Shown here: in pieces, positions 19,342 through 27,224 of the stretch
How the letters are laid out: the number at the start of each line of letters is the position of its first letter
Numbering within the stretch: position 1 is the stretch's first letter
Assembly (NCBI GenBank): GCA_024636315.1
Contig: JAGXHJ010000075.1
Location: 1-45,940, forward strand
Source of the DNA: Methylophaga sp.
GTDB lineage: Bacteria; Pseudomonadota; Gammaproteobacteria; Nitrosococcales; Methylophagaceae
DNA: 45,940 bases
Direction: 5' to 3'
Translations under genes and position numbers: made by a program
Notes under the pieces: generated by a model
Databases searched by the model: none
Told to the model about the DNA's origin: nothing
The model's input: only the letters and a program-made list of their open reading frames with translations

Positions 19342-19604
19342 CTTATTGCCTTGATATATTTAGAGGGAATTTATTTAGAATGTATCAACAATGGATACAG
19401 CTAGTCGTAATTTCATACATATATCATGCCCGAATATAATGGACTGATTTATATGCTGTTTTATTGGCTTCGTTGTTTGGCGAAAAATTTTTCGCACCAA
19501 AATGGCGCCCAAGAAAGATTGTCGATTATAAATAGTGCAGGCAACGAGCAATGATATTTTATTAGCTATGCGAGGATTTACTGATTCCGGATTTTTTCGG
19601 CACC
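19342..19604. promoter_or_regulatory. Divergent intergenic region with NtrC-like site and 16-bp palindrome
   Basis: No gene is seen between the kinase start (19341) and the Fur site (19605). GCACCAAAATGGCGC (19494-19508) matches the NtrC-site pattern GCACYAnnnTGGTGC with one mismatch. The perfect palindrome GCGAAAAATTTTTCGC (19480-19495) overlaps its left edge by two bases. I found no convincing sigma-54 promoter (GG-N10-GC) in either direction. A TATATT-like -10 for the kinase gene is possible around 19433-19440. Confidence 0.45.
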
Positions 19605-19655
19605 AGTTAAATGCAAATGAGAATGATTTGCATTTAACTGTGAATCATCTATAAT
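19605..19655 (+). promoter_or_regulatory. Fur box overlapping a sigma-70 promoter
   Basis: AGTTAAATGCAAAT (19605-19618) and ATTTGCATTTAACT (19626-19639) are perfect inverted arms around GAGAATG. The centre, AAATGAGAATGATTTGC, is close to the Fur consensus GATAATGATAATCATTATC. TATAAT at 19650-19655 with TTTGCA (19628-19633) 16 bases upstream makes a promoter inside the site, so Fur with iron would block it. It drives the apbE locus. Confidence 0.75.
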
Positions 19656-19690
19656 CCTTATTAAATTATTTACACAAAAGGGTTACAGGC

Positions 19691-19792
19691 ATGCCTCAAA
19701 AATTACGTATTAGTGCTTCTGGTGCTGAAGTTTCACCTGAAGGTGTGAAGCGTTTATTAGCGTTACATCAAGTGGTGATATCAAATGAATAA
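19691..19792 (+). CDS. 33-aa leader-like ORF upstream of apbE
   Basis: ATG 19691 follows AGGGTTACAGG and reads 33 residues (MPQKLRISASGAEVSPEG...), ending at TAA 19790-19792. Its end overlaps the apbE ATG (19785) by eight bases, a strong coupling geometry. It has no signal peptide or helix I recognise. It could be a coupling peptide, or the 5' remnant of a longer gene lost by deletion, which would fit the decay seen further downstream. Low certainty that a product matters. Confidence 0.4.
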   Translation: MPQKLRISASGAEVSPEGVKRLLALHQVVISNE

Positions 19793-20612
19793 ATTAAAAC
19801 GTATGCAGCCATTATTGGGTACGTTTGTAGAAGTAGGCGTCATCACGGAAATGGATAACGGTGGTGATGCCATTACTGCTGCATTTAAAGGTATTGCAAA
19901 GGTTCAGGATTTATTGAGCTTACATAATGCCGACAGCGATATATCCCGACTTAATAAGTCAGGACACCATGGTATTGAATTACATCCAATGACTGCGGAT
20001 GTGCTTCGCATCGCTTTGCATATGACCGGTGTTACTGACGGCGACTTTAACTGTACTATTGGTGGAGCACTAATTGAAAAAGGTATGCTACCGGATCATG
20101 GCGGAATACGCCCTGTTAGCATTGGTACGGTGGACGATGTCATCCTAAATGGTTGTCACGCTAGATTATTACGCCCTATTCGTATCACGCTGGATGGCAT
20201 TGCCAAAGGTTATGCGGTTGATCATGCTGTGAATATTCTACAACAACAGGGTATTCATTCTGGGTGGATTAATGCTGGTGGTGATTTACGCGTTTTTGGT
20301 GATATGACCATTCCTGTCTATCGACGGGAAATGGATGAGTCACACACTTTTCTTGGAACGTTTGCCAATACTGCGATTTCAATATCAAGTGCTCAGTTTG
20401 ATTATGACAGTCGTTTTCCCAGCATGATTCTGAATAGTCACACTCATGCTTACAAAGCCGGTATCTGGACAGTTAAAGCCGGATTATCTTGGTTAGCAGA
20501 TGCTTTAACCAAGGTAGCTGGTGTTGCTACTGACAATACCGTCAATAACAAAATAGCGTTACTGGGTGGCGAGTTGCTGGTGGGCTCTTATCGTTATAAC
20601 GGCCTATCCTAA
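19785..20612 (+). CDS. apbE: FAD:protein FMN transferase (ApbE family)
   Basis: 275 aa. N-terminal MQPLLGTFVEVGV, then LHNADSDISRLN, LDGIAKGYAVDHAVNIL and GWINAGGDLRVFG are the flavin-transferase signatures. SWLADALTKVAGVA holds the C-terminal metal-binding Asp/Thr. It transfers FMN from FAD onto a Thr of target flavoproteins. It lacks the lipoprotein signal common in this family and is shorter than the usual 300-350 aa, so it may act in the cytoplasm or the start may differ. It is Fur-controlled (site at 19605-19639) and followed by a broken membrane cytochrome gene, an arrangement typical of iron-responsive flavinylation/electron-transfer loci. Confidence 0.88.
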   Translation: MNKLKRMQPLLGTFVEVGVITEMDNGGDAITAAFKGIAKVQDLLSLHNADSDISRLNKSGHHGIELHPMTADVLRIALHMTGVTDGDFNCTIGGALIEKGMLPDHGGIRPVSIGTVDDVILNGCHARLLRPIRITLDGIAKGYAVDHAVNILQQQGIHSGWINAGGDLRVFGDMTIPVYRREMDESHTFLGTFANTAISISSAQFDYDSRFPSMILNSHTHAYKAGIWTVKAGLSWLADALTKVAGVATDNTVNNKIALLGGELLVGSYRYNGLS

Positions 20613-21047
20613 CTGGCTTTATCTAGTACTTTTAACAAGTTTAATTACGCTGGTGATGACAGGATGATTGCTTATTCCAGCTACCCTGACTATGCGGTTT
20701 GAATGGGATGTTCTTTGGCAATTGAGCGGCGGTGATCGCCTTGTAACAATGGCTGGTCATAGCCTAAGCTCTTACCTTATGGTGGGAACTTTATCTGCTA
20801 TTCACATGCGAGCAAGTATTCGTAGCTAAAAAACCAGCGTAGTGGTGTTAGTTTGAACGCGATATTTTTCACCTTAACGCTGACCGGCCTTGGTTTATTA
20901 TATCTCGCCAGTAACCCATTAATTTTATTAGCCAGCACCATCCACATTATTATTGGTATAGCACTTGTCGTGTTGTTCACTGTACATTTTGTCAAAAATA
21001 AACGGACAATAAGGTTAATCTGGATAGCTGGCCCAAACCATAGATGA
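20611..21047 (+). pseudogene. Decayed di-haem cytochrome-b-like membrane protein
   Basis: From 20611 one frame reads NWLYLVLLTSLITLVMTG, hits TGA at 20665-20667 (a Trp codon would fit), continues LLIPATLTMRFEWDVLWQ... to TAA 20827-20829, and then the protein resumes in another frame (20853-21047, SLNAIFFTLTLTGLGLLYL...). The shift lies in an A-run (20828-20833). The pieces make about four helices with two His pairs: H-x14-H (HSLSS...SAIH) and H-x13-H (HIIIG...FTVH), the spacing of bis-haem b helices. It was probably the electron-transfer partner of the apbE product. As read, it cannot make an intact protein. Confidence 0.65.
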
Positions 21048-21112
21048 TATTGAAAAGTCGAATACTATGCTTTCTTAAGGATAAATAGCCTATTTCTTAT
21101 GATGTTATTTTT

Positions 21113-21140
21113 ATGTAAACACATGTAAACATATGTAAAC
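21113..21140 (+). repeat. Three 10-bp-phased ATGTAAAC repeats
   Basis: ATGTAAAC occurs at 21113-21120, 21123-21130 and 21133-21140, each starting exactly 10 bases after the last, with two variable bases between. They lie 41-68 bases upstream of the GGDEF-EAL gene start. One-turn phasing suggests a regulator site on one DNA face. No matching factor is evident. Confidence 0.6.
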
Positions 21141-21180
21141 TATAAGCAGATTTCTGAGATGAGTATTCCTAACCGACTCC

Positions 21181-24100
21181 ATGGCTAATACAAAATTTAA
21201 ATTCTATATGCTTATGGCAGTCATTGCTACAATGTTGCTTACAGCATTAGTGGTTATAAATAACTACGTTATCCAGAAATATATGGCTCAAACAGAGAAC
21301 CAAGTTCAAGCTGATTTACTACCTATTGCCAATAATCTTACTTTTAACCTGTATAACAATATTCAGGTCGTTAAAGGGTTACCCGCACTATTTGCTATTA
21401 ATCCATCATTGTCCCAACAGGATTTTATAATAGGCGCTAAGAAAACATTCGATGGTTCTGTTCAGCTTAGAAATATTGCCGCGGCACCCAATCTGATTAT
21501 TAAATATATGTATCCCGTTGAGGGTAATGAAGCGGCGATAGGTATTGATTATAGAATGCTACCTAAGCAGTTTGATTCGGTCAGCCGAGCGATAAAATCT
21601 AAACAATTGGTACTGGCGGGGCCTTTGGAGCTTGTACAAGGAGGCTTGGCTTTAATTTCCAGGATCCCAGTGTTTTTGGAAAGTTCCGGTGGTGATGAGT
21701 ATTTATGGGGCATGATCTCAGCCGTTATTGATGCAGAGAGCTTTTATAGGGAAAGTGGTCTCCTTGATACTGCGTTACCGATAGATATCGCGATTAGAGG
21801 TCAAGATGGCTTAGGTGAACATGGCGCTGTGTTTTTTGGCGATCCCCAATTATTTGAGCAAAAAAATATAGCCTCGGTTATTACCGTACCCAATGGATCA
21901 TGGTTAATAGTGGCAAGCCCGAAAGGGGGGTGGAAAGCACTACCCGATGATATATGGCTAACTCGCTTATATCTTGTTGCTGGTGCGTTGACACCGTTTT
22001 TTATGTTGTTTTTATTTTTAAAGGCTTCGATGAAGGCATCGCTTGCTAACCTTAAATTTAAAAACCTTATCGAAAGCTCGCCTATTCCCTATGTTTTAAT
22101 GAATGGCAAACAAGAAATTACCTTTGTTAATTTTGCCTTTATTAAGACTTATGGTTATACCGTCGAAGACATACCCACCGTCGATGATTGGCGGATTAAA
22201 GCCTATCCCAATCCAGAATATAGAGAACATATCATCTCCATATGGAAAGCATATGTTAAGGAATTCCAGTCTTCAACTGATATTGTTGCGCCAGTGGAAA
22301 TTAACATTCAGAGTAAAAATGGCTCGAGTCATACAGCCTTAGCAAGTCTTACAAATAATCAGGTCACTATCAATAGCAATGCAGAATACACGGTGGTGCT
22401 TTATGACATCACGGAACGAAAGCTAGCAGAAGAACAAAGTCAAATTTCGAAACATCAGTTAGAAAATGTTATTGAAGGTGCTCAGTTAGGCTATTGGGAT
22501 TGGAATTATAAAACAGGCGAGCATATTGTTAATGACCGATGGCTATCAATGCTCGGTCTATCACGAGATAAGTTGACGAATACCTTAAGTGACTGGGAAG
22601 CGCTTATTCATCCAGATGATAAGCAATCGGTCATCGAAACAGTTCAGGCGCATATAACGTCAAATGAAGCCTATGTTGCTGATTTTAGAATGAAACATGT
22701 CGATGGACATTGGGTGTGGATACAGGGCGCTGGTGCGGTTGTTGAATACGATGAGACTACTCATGAACCGCTCAGGCTCTGTGGGACGCATCAAGACATT
22801 ACGGCTAGGAAAAAAATTGAAGAAAAACTGATGTTATCTGCTCGGGTATTTTCTGATACTTATGAAGGTATCCTTATTACGGATGCCAATAATATAATTA
22901 TTGATGTTAACCCAGCATATTGCGACATTACAGGATACGAGCTTGAGGATGTTATTGGCAAAAAACCAAGCGTACTTAACTCAGGAAGACAATCTTCAGC
23001 GTTTTATGAAGAAATGTGGCAGGAACTTCAACGACATGGTCACTGGCAAGGAGAGGTCTGGAATCGTAAAAAAGGCGGAGAACTCTATGTCGAAATGTTG
23101 ACGATCTCCAAACTGTTAGATAACCATGGTCAGGTTATTAACTATATCGGTGTTTTTACGGATATAACAGACCGTAAACAACAACAAGAAAAACTTAGTC
23201 TGATGGCACATTATGACTTGCTGACAGGTTTGCCTAATCGTGCTTTATTTACTGATCGTTTTCATCAAGCGATTGCTCATAGTAAACGCACCAAAGCTCA
23301 ACTGGCTGTTTGTTTTCTTGATTTAGATAATTTCAAACCCGTCAATGATAACTATGGTCATGAGGTGGGGGACCAGTTACTGATTGAAGTGGCAGCGCGA
23401 ATTAAGGCCGGCCTTAGAGAAGAAGATACCGTCTCTCGTCAAGGGGGCGATGAATTTGCTTGTTTGCTTAATGATATTGATTCCTATGAGCACTGCAAGC
23501 AAACCTTGGATCGTATACATCTCTCATTGGCGGCACCTTATATAATTGATGGCTATGCCCATAATATATCAGCATCTACCGGCGTCACCCTATTCCCAGC
23601 AGATAAGAGTGATATTGACACTTTATTGCGTCATGCCGATCAGGCGATGTATCAAGCGAAGCAGGCGGGGCGAAATCGTTATCAACTATTCGATACTCAA
23701 GATGATCAGGACGCCGTTAATAAGCACCATCGCTTAGCTGAAATTAAGCAGGGTTTAATCAATAATGAGTTCACTTTATACTACCAGCCTAAAGTCAATA
23801 TGGTGACAGGCGAGGTATTTGGTGTTGAGGCCCTTATTCGTTGGCTTCATCCAGAAAAAGGGCTTATTCCACCGCTGTCTTTTCTACCCTTCATTGATGG
23901 TACCGATGTAGAAATTATGATTGGTAACTGGGTTATTAATCAGGCTTTAGGCCAGTTACAGAAATGGAATCAGCAAGGTATCGAGCTTGAAGTCAGTGTC
24001 AATATTGCTTCACATCATCTTCGGTCTGAACCATTCTTCACGCAACTTTCTGAGGCTTTAGCCGCACATTCAACGGTGAATGCTCACTCATTGCAACTAG

Positions 24101-24876
24101 AAATATTGGAAAGTAGTGCTTTAGGTGATCTTGATGCCATCAGCAATATTATTAAGACGGTTCAACATAAACTCGGTGTTAATGTCGCGTTAGATGATTT
24201 TGGTACTGGTTATTCATCATTAACACATTTACGAAATCTATCTGCTAACACGCTCAAGATAGACCAGAGTTTTGTTAGAGATATACTTGACGATTCAAGT
24301 GACTACGCCATCATTGAAGGTGTTATTGGCTTGGCTAACGCCTTTAATCGGAAGGTTATTGCTGAAGGTGTCGAGTCTCATGAGCATGGTGTGATGTTAA
24401 TTATGATGGGCTGTGAGCAAGCTCAAGGTTATGGAATCGCTAAACCCATGCCCGCTAATGAATTGGCTGATTGGCTGGGCCATTATGAGCCGAATCAGGA
24501 ATGGATACACTTTAGTAAGCAACAACGAAGTGTTAAAGAAGATAAAGTGAAACTATTTCAACTGGTGGCAACATGCTGGATGAACCGTTTTTCAAGTAAT
24601 ATCCAAGCGTCAGCCGGTGATGCGAAGGATTGGCCTCTGATGTCGAGCAAACATGACCATTGTGGCAAATGGCTAAGACGCGAACAGCAAGAGCTGTTAT
24701 TTTCACACGAGGGCTTAGCTGGACTCGATATGGTATACCAAGAATTTCACCAAATTGCCCAAAGCCTATTCCTCAGATATCAAGCTGACGATATCGAGGG
24801 AGCAAAAGCGGGGCTTGTCGAATTCTATACGGCTTTTGATAAGGTTTTGCAGAATGCTAAAATGCTTTTGACATGA
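21181..24876 (+). CDS. CHASE-PAS-PAS-PAS-GGDEF-EAL-CZB c-di-GMP signalling protein
   Basis: 1231 aa. An N-terminal helix (about 10-30), a periplasmic CHASE-like domain and a second helix (about 260-285) are followed by three PAS domains (about 290-415, 425-545, 550-665). The GGDEF domain has intact RQGGDEF and an RxxD inhibitory site (REED). The EAL domain has EALIRW, VNIASHHL, DDFGTGYSS, LKIDQSF and AEGVES, so both cyclase and phosphodiesterase look competent. The C-terminal 110 residues are a CZB-type domain (HDHCGKWL with Cys1161, then EFHQIAQ), rarely seen behind an EAL. Two of its four usual zinc ligands appear replaced. The start codon has only a weak ribosome site; ATG 21181 fits the signal-anchor. 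Confidence 0.9.
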   Translation: MANTKFKFYMLMAVIATMLLTALVVINNYVIQKYMAQTENQVQADLLPIANNLTFNLYNNIQVVKGLPALFAINPSLSQQDFIIGAKKTFDGSVQLRNIAAAPNLIIKYMYPVEGNEAAIGIDYRMLPKQFDSVSRAIKSKQLVLAGPLELVQGGLALISRIPVFLESSGGDEYLWGMISAVIDAESFYRESGLLDTALPIDIAIRGQDGLGEHGAVFFGDPQLFEQKNIASVITVPNGSWLIVASPKGGWKALPDDIWLTRLYLVAGALTPFFMLFLFLKASMKASLANLKFKNLIESSPIPYVLMNGKQEITFVNFAFIKTYGYTVEDIPTVDDWRIKAYPNPEYREHIISIWKAYVKEFQSSTDIVAPVEINIQSKNGSSHTALASLTNNQVTINSNAEYTVVLYDITERKLAEEQSQISKHQLENVIEGAQLGYWDWNYKTGEHIVNDRWLSMLGLSRDKLTNTLSDWEALIHPDDKQSVIETVQAHITSNEAYVADFRMKHVDGHWVWIQGAGAVVEYDETTHEPLRLCGTHQDITARKKIEEKLMLSARVFSDTYEGILITDANNIIIDVNPAYCDITGYELEDVIGKKPSVLNSGRQSSAFYEEMWQELQRHGHWQGEVWNRKKGGELYVEMLTISKLLDNHGQVINYIGVFTDITDRKQQQEKLSLMAHYDLLTGLPNRALFTDRFHQAIAHSKRTKAQLAVCFLDLDNFKPVNDNYGHEVGDQLLIEVAARIKAGLREEDTVSRQGGDEFACLLNDIDSYEHCKQTLDRIHLSLAAPYIIDGYAHNISASTGVTLFPADKSDIDTLLRHADQAMYQAKQAGRNRYQLFDTQDDQDAVNKHHRLAEIKQGLINNEFTLYYQPKVNMVTGEVFGVEALIRWLHPEKGLIPPLSFLPFIDGTDVEIMIGNWVINQALGQLQKWNQQGIELEVSVNIASHHLRSEPFFTQLSEALAAHSTVNAHSLQLEILESSALGDLDAISNIIKTVQHKLGVNVALDDFGTGYSSLTHLRNLSANTLKIDQSFVRDILDDSSDYAIIEGVIGLANAFNRKVIAEGVESHEHGVMLIMMGCEQAQGYGIAKPMPANELADWLGHYEPNQEWIHFSKQQRSVKEDKVKLFQLVATCWMNRFSSNIQASAGDAKDWPLMSSKHDHCGKWLRREQQELLFSHEGLAGLDMVYQEFHQIAQSLFLRYQADDIEGAKAGLVEFYTAFDKVLQNAKMLLT

Positions 24877-24888
24877 ACCAAGCGTTAT

Positions 24889-24918
24889 ACCCTAAGCCGC
24901 TATCTAAGGACTTAGGGT
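24889..24918. terminator. Hairpin between convergent genes
   Basis: ACCCTAAG (24889-24896) and CTTAGGGT (24911-24918) pair around a 14-base loop. The right arm overlaps the last codons of the SRPBCC gene. It sits where the c-di-GMP gene (+) and the SRPBCC gene (-) converge. No clear T-run follows on either strand, so it is a weak terminator call. Confidence 0.3.
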
Positions 24919-25364
24919 CTTCTCCAACGTTTATTGAAGTGTTTGTCTAAATTGTTCAGCCCTGCATCGTAAATGCCTGCAATTGCATTAACGGCATCTT
25001 GATCACTTGCATCTTTGGCATCAAAACCAGAGCTCCATGTGACTGTAGATTTGCCATCAGCAGCAGGTGCAACGGAGATAGTTGAAATATAATCTGCAAC
25101 AGGTAATGGTGACTCTACGATTGCATAGGTGTAGCTTCTTTCAGCGTCATTACGAGAGACTTGTTTTTCAGTAATTGTCGCGCCATTACCTAAGGTTAAC
25201 AAGCGTGTATCATTTGTTTTACCATGTGTTAATTCACTGCTAACTACAACTGGATGCCAAGCATCAAGATGATTGAAATCACCAATCATTTTCCATGTTG
25301 TGTCAGGGCTAGCATTGACCGTTACTTCTTTACTGACGTTTAAACTTCCAGCAAAACTAGTCAT
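24912..25364 (-). CDS. SRPBCC (START/Bet v1-like) protein, signal peptide frame without a normal start
   Basis: From ATG 25364 the product is 150 aa: VSKEVTVNASPDTTWKMIGDFNHLDAWHP, GNGATITEKQV and a C-terminal helix (AIAGIYDAGLNNLDKHF) mark the SRPBCC hydrophobic-pocket fold, similar in outline to MxaD-type periplasmic proteins. The first Met lies inside what looks like a signal peptide: the same frame upstream reads VKTTLSVALLATAMTSFA|GS, to about 25403. No ATG, GTG or TTG is found at its head before a stop near 25446; only ATT or CTG are available. So either a rare start is used, or the start codon was lost and only a cytoplasmic form is made. The ligand is unknown. Confidence 0.7.
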   Translation of the reverse strand: MTSFAGSLNVSKEVTVNASPDTTWKMIGDFNHLDAWHPVVVSSELTHGKTNDTRLLTLGNGATITEKQVSRNDAERSYTYAIVESPLPVADYISTISVAPAADGKSTVTWSSGFDAKDASDQDAVNAIAGIYDAGLNNLDKHFNKRWRRP

Positions 25365-25465
25365 TGCTGTGGCTAATAATGCTACTGATAACGTTGTTTT
25401 TACCAGACTTAAATAAATACTTCTGAGGGATATAGCTCTTAAGGATTACATCAAATAATCATTGT

Positions 25466-25671
25466 TTATAGTTGTAGTAGTCGGGAGTTAAGGCCCTCAG
25501 GTTTGACGGGTTTCATCATAAACTGACAGCCTTGTCTTTCGATAGCTTCACGAATTTTCAGATCGCTAGTACCAGTGATGATAATGATAGGAATAGCGTG
25601 TTGAAAATGCTTTTGTATTTGCAGTGCGAGTTCAAGCCCCGTCTCATTGATCAATTGATAATGAACTGAAC
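25466..25671 (-). pseudogene. C-terminal receiver-domain stump cut by the IS element
   Basis: On the minus strand, reading out of the IS element, the residues VHYQLINETGLELALQIQ, PIIIITGTSD, CQFMMKPVKP and a final RLLQL are the last two-thirds of a response-regulator receiver domain, of the kind that ends hybrid histidine kinases (LVDYQL-type). The phospho-acceptor Asp of DYQL is His here (GAT to CAT would explain it), so the domain was already dead or mutated later. All upstream coding sequence is absent: on the far side of the IS (26926 onward) there is no matching N-terminal part. Confidence 0.75.
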
Positions 25672-25754
25672 TGTACCCCATCCATCGGACAGCTAATCTG
25701 AAAACTAAGGAGTTATTTTCTGTTTTATAATTATTGAAAAATGAGGAACAGAAA

Positions 25755-26036
25755 ATGAGTCAAAAACGTAGAAATCATTCCCCAGACTTTAAAGCTAAAG
25801 TCGCACTGGCAGCCATCAAAGGCGATCAAACATTAAGCGAAATAGCCAGCCGTTATGCTATCAATGCCAATCTAGTCGTGAAATGGAAAAAGCAATTACT
25901 GGAACAATCAGCAGAAGTCTTTGCATCAGGCAAAGGCTTAGCGCCAGACAGAGAGTCAGAAATAAAATCATTACAAGCCAAAATAGGTGAGATCACCATG
26001 GAGAATGATTTTTTGTCCAAAGCGCTCGGTCGCTAA
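25755..26036 (+). CDS. IS3-family transposase OrfA
   Basis: 93 aa from ATG 25755, preferred over the in-frame ATG 25734 because GAGGA sits 7 bases upstream. It has the HTH of OrfA (SPDFKAKVALAAIKGDQTLSE, ASRYAINANLVVKWKK) and a C-terminal leucine-zipper-like coil ending ENDFLSKALGR. OrfB lies in the -1 frame. A U-UUU-UUG heptamer (26009-26015) is a possible slip site, although the OrfB-type frame that looks homologous resumes only near the orfA stop. Confidence 0.9.
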   Translation: MSQKRRNHSPDFKAKVALAAIKGDQTLSEIASRYAINANLVVKWKKQLLEQSAEVFASGKGLAPDRESEIKSLQAKIGEITMENDFLSKALGR

Positions 26037-26056
26037 ATGTAGCTGAGCGCAAACAC

Positions 26057-26878
26057 ATGGTTTCAAAAAAGAATAAGCTGTCCATTGTTCAACAATGCCG
26101 TCTTCTCAAGGTAAGTCGTTCAAGTATTTATCATCGTGTAGCACCACCATCGGATGATGATTTAAAACTAATGCAACTGATTGACCAAATACATCTGAGT
26201 AGACCTTACCTTGGTGTGAGACGCATCACCGACAGTTTGTGTGATAGTGGCGAAGCCACTAATCACAAGCGTGTTTATCGGCTGATGAAGCAAATGGGCA
26301 TTCAAGCTATTTATCCCAAACCCAATACCAGTAAGAAACACCCAAAGAATAAGATTTATCCTTATCTGCTGCGTGGCTTAACAATTAATCAACCCAATCA
26401 CGTATGGGCTACCGATATAACGTATGTGCCGATGAGTTCGGGCTTTGTCTATTTAACGGTGATAATGGACTGGTACAGCCGTAAGGTACTGTCTTGGCGA
26501 GTATCTAACAGCATGGACAGTCAGTTTTGTGTTGATGCGTTGGAAGAGGCGATTCATCACTATGGCAAACCCGCTATTTTCAATAGCGACCAAGGGTCAC
26601 AATTTACCAGTGATATTTTCACTCAAGTACTGAAAGAAAATGACATCAGAATCAGTATGGACGGTAAAGCCGCTTGGCGTGACAATGTCTTTGTAGAACG
26701 CCTCTGGCGTAGTATTAAATATGAAGAAATTTATTTAAACGCCTATGATTCAGTCACCGAAGCTAAAGCAGGAATTAAAGCCTGGCTCAACTTTTACAAC
26801 GAGGAAAGAAAACATCAAACCTTGGGTACAACACCGAGCTTGATGTATGATAATTTGAGCGGTCAATTGGCGGCTTAA
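26057..26878 (+). CDS. IS3-family transposase OrfB (DDE integrase)
   Basis: 273 aa from ATG 26057. HTH_21-like segment (KLSIVQQCRLLKVSRSSIYH), then the rve catalytic core: first Asp in WATDITYVPM, second in FNSDQGSQFTS, Glu in NVFVERLWRSIKYEEIYL, with the usual YNEERKHQTLGTTPS tail. All three catalytic residues are present, so the element may still move. The same frame extends upstream past the orfA stop (LNVAERKHMV), consistent with an OrfAB fusion made by -1 frameshifting. Confidence 0.92.
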   Translation: MVSKKNKLSIVQQCRLLKVSRSSIYHRVAPPSDDDLKLMQLIDQIHLSRPYLGVRRITDSLCDSGEATNHKRVYRLMKQMGIQAIYPKPNTSKKHPKNKIYPYLLRGLTINQPNHVWATDITYVPMSSGFVYLTVIMDWYSRKVLSWRVSNSMDSQFCVDALEEAIHHYGKPAIFNSDQGSQFTSDIFTQVLKENDIRISMDGKAAWRDNVFVERLWRSIKYEEIYLNAYDSVTEAKAGIKAWLNFYNEERKHQTLGTTPSLMYDNLSGQLAA

Positions 26879-26925
26879 TTGAAGGAAAATAGCTCCTAAG
26901 GGTGCTGTCCGAAAATTGGGGTACA

Positions 26926-27224
26926 TTTCTGTCGGCCTAAAAGGTTAAAGTAGGGCATGGAATTTAACATGCTTGATTTAGATATGCTCAATAAAGAAAA
27001 GCTGAGGGTTTAAATTTAGCTAAGGTATAGTAATCGTTACTATTTTTTGTTCAATAATATTTAATTAAATAGTAGTTACATTCAATCGCTTTTGCCACTT
27101 ATAGTTATAGAAATAAGTCGTTTTACCTTGTGTATGGTTTTATGGATAATGAGTCTCAATCAAGCAACGCACATAAGCGTTGCTTTAGATGAATCAATCA
27201 CTTTCAAACAAAAAGGAAATGCAA
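26926..27224. other. Intergenic region right of the IS element
   Basis: About 300 bases between the IS right end and the peroxiredoxin gene. I see no gene beyond an 18-codon open stretch (26958-27014, MEFNMLDLDMLNKEKLRV) that resembles nothing I know and may be the leftover of a deleted gene. The promoter of the peroxiredoxin gene must lie here. No N-terminal half of the interrupted receiver gene is found. Confidence 0.5.

Larger units (their letters stand above)
25672..26925 (+). mobile_element. Complete IS3-family insertion sequence (1254 bp)
   Basis: The terminal inverted repeats are 25672-25693 (TGTACCCC...TCGGACAGC) and 26904-26925. They share TGTACCCCA and TCGGACAGC around four differing bases. 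Inside are orfA and orfB of the IS3 two-frame type with an intact DDE transposase. The ends are TG...CA as expected. The flanking bases (..GAAC left, TTTC.. right) show no 3-5 bp target duplication, suggesting a later rearrangement or deletion next to the element. Confidence 0.9.

Noticed and set aside
19595-19620. Sigma-54-like CGGCACC...TGCAA near the Fur site
   Set aside because: Spacing between GG and GC is 12, not 10; the Fur/sigma-70 reading explains the bases better.
26958-27014. 18-codon open stretch right of the IS element
   Set aside because: Too short and unrecognisable; kept only as a possible leftover.
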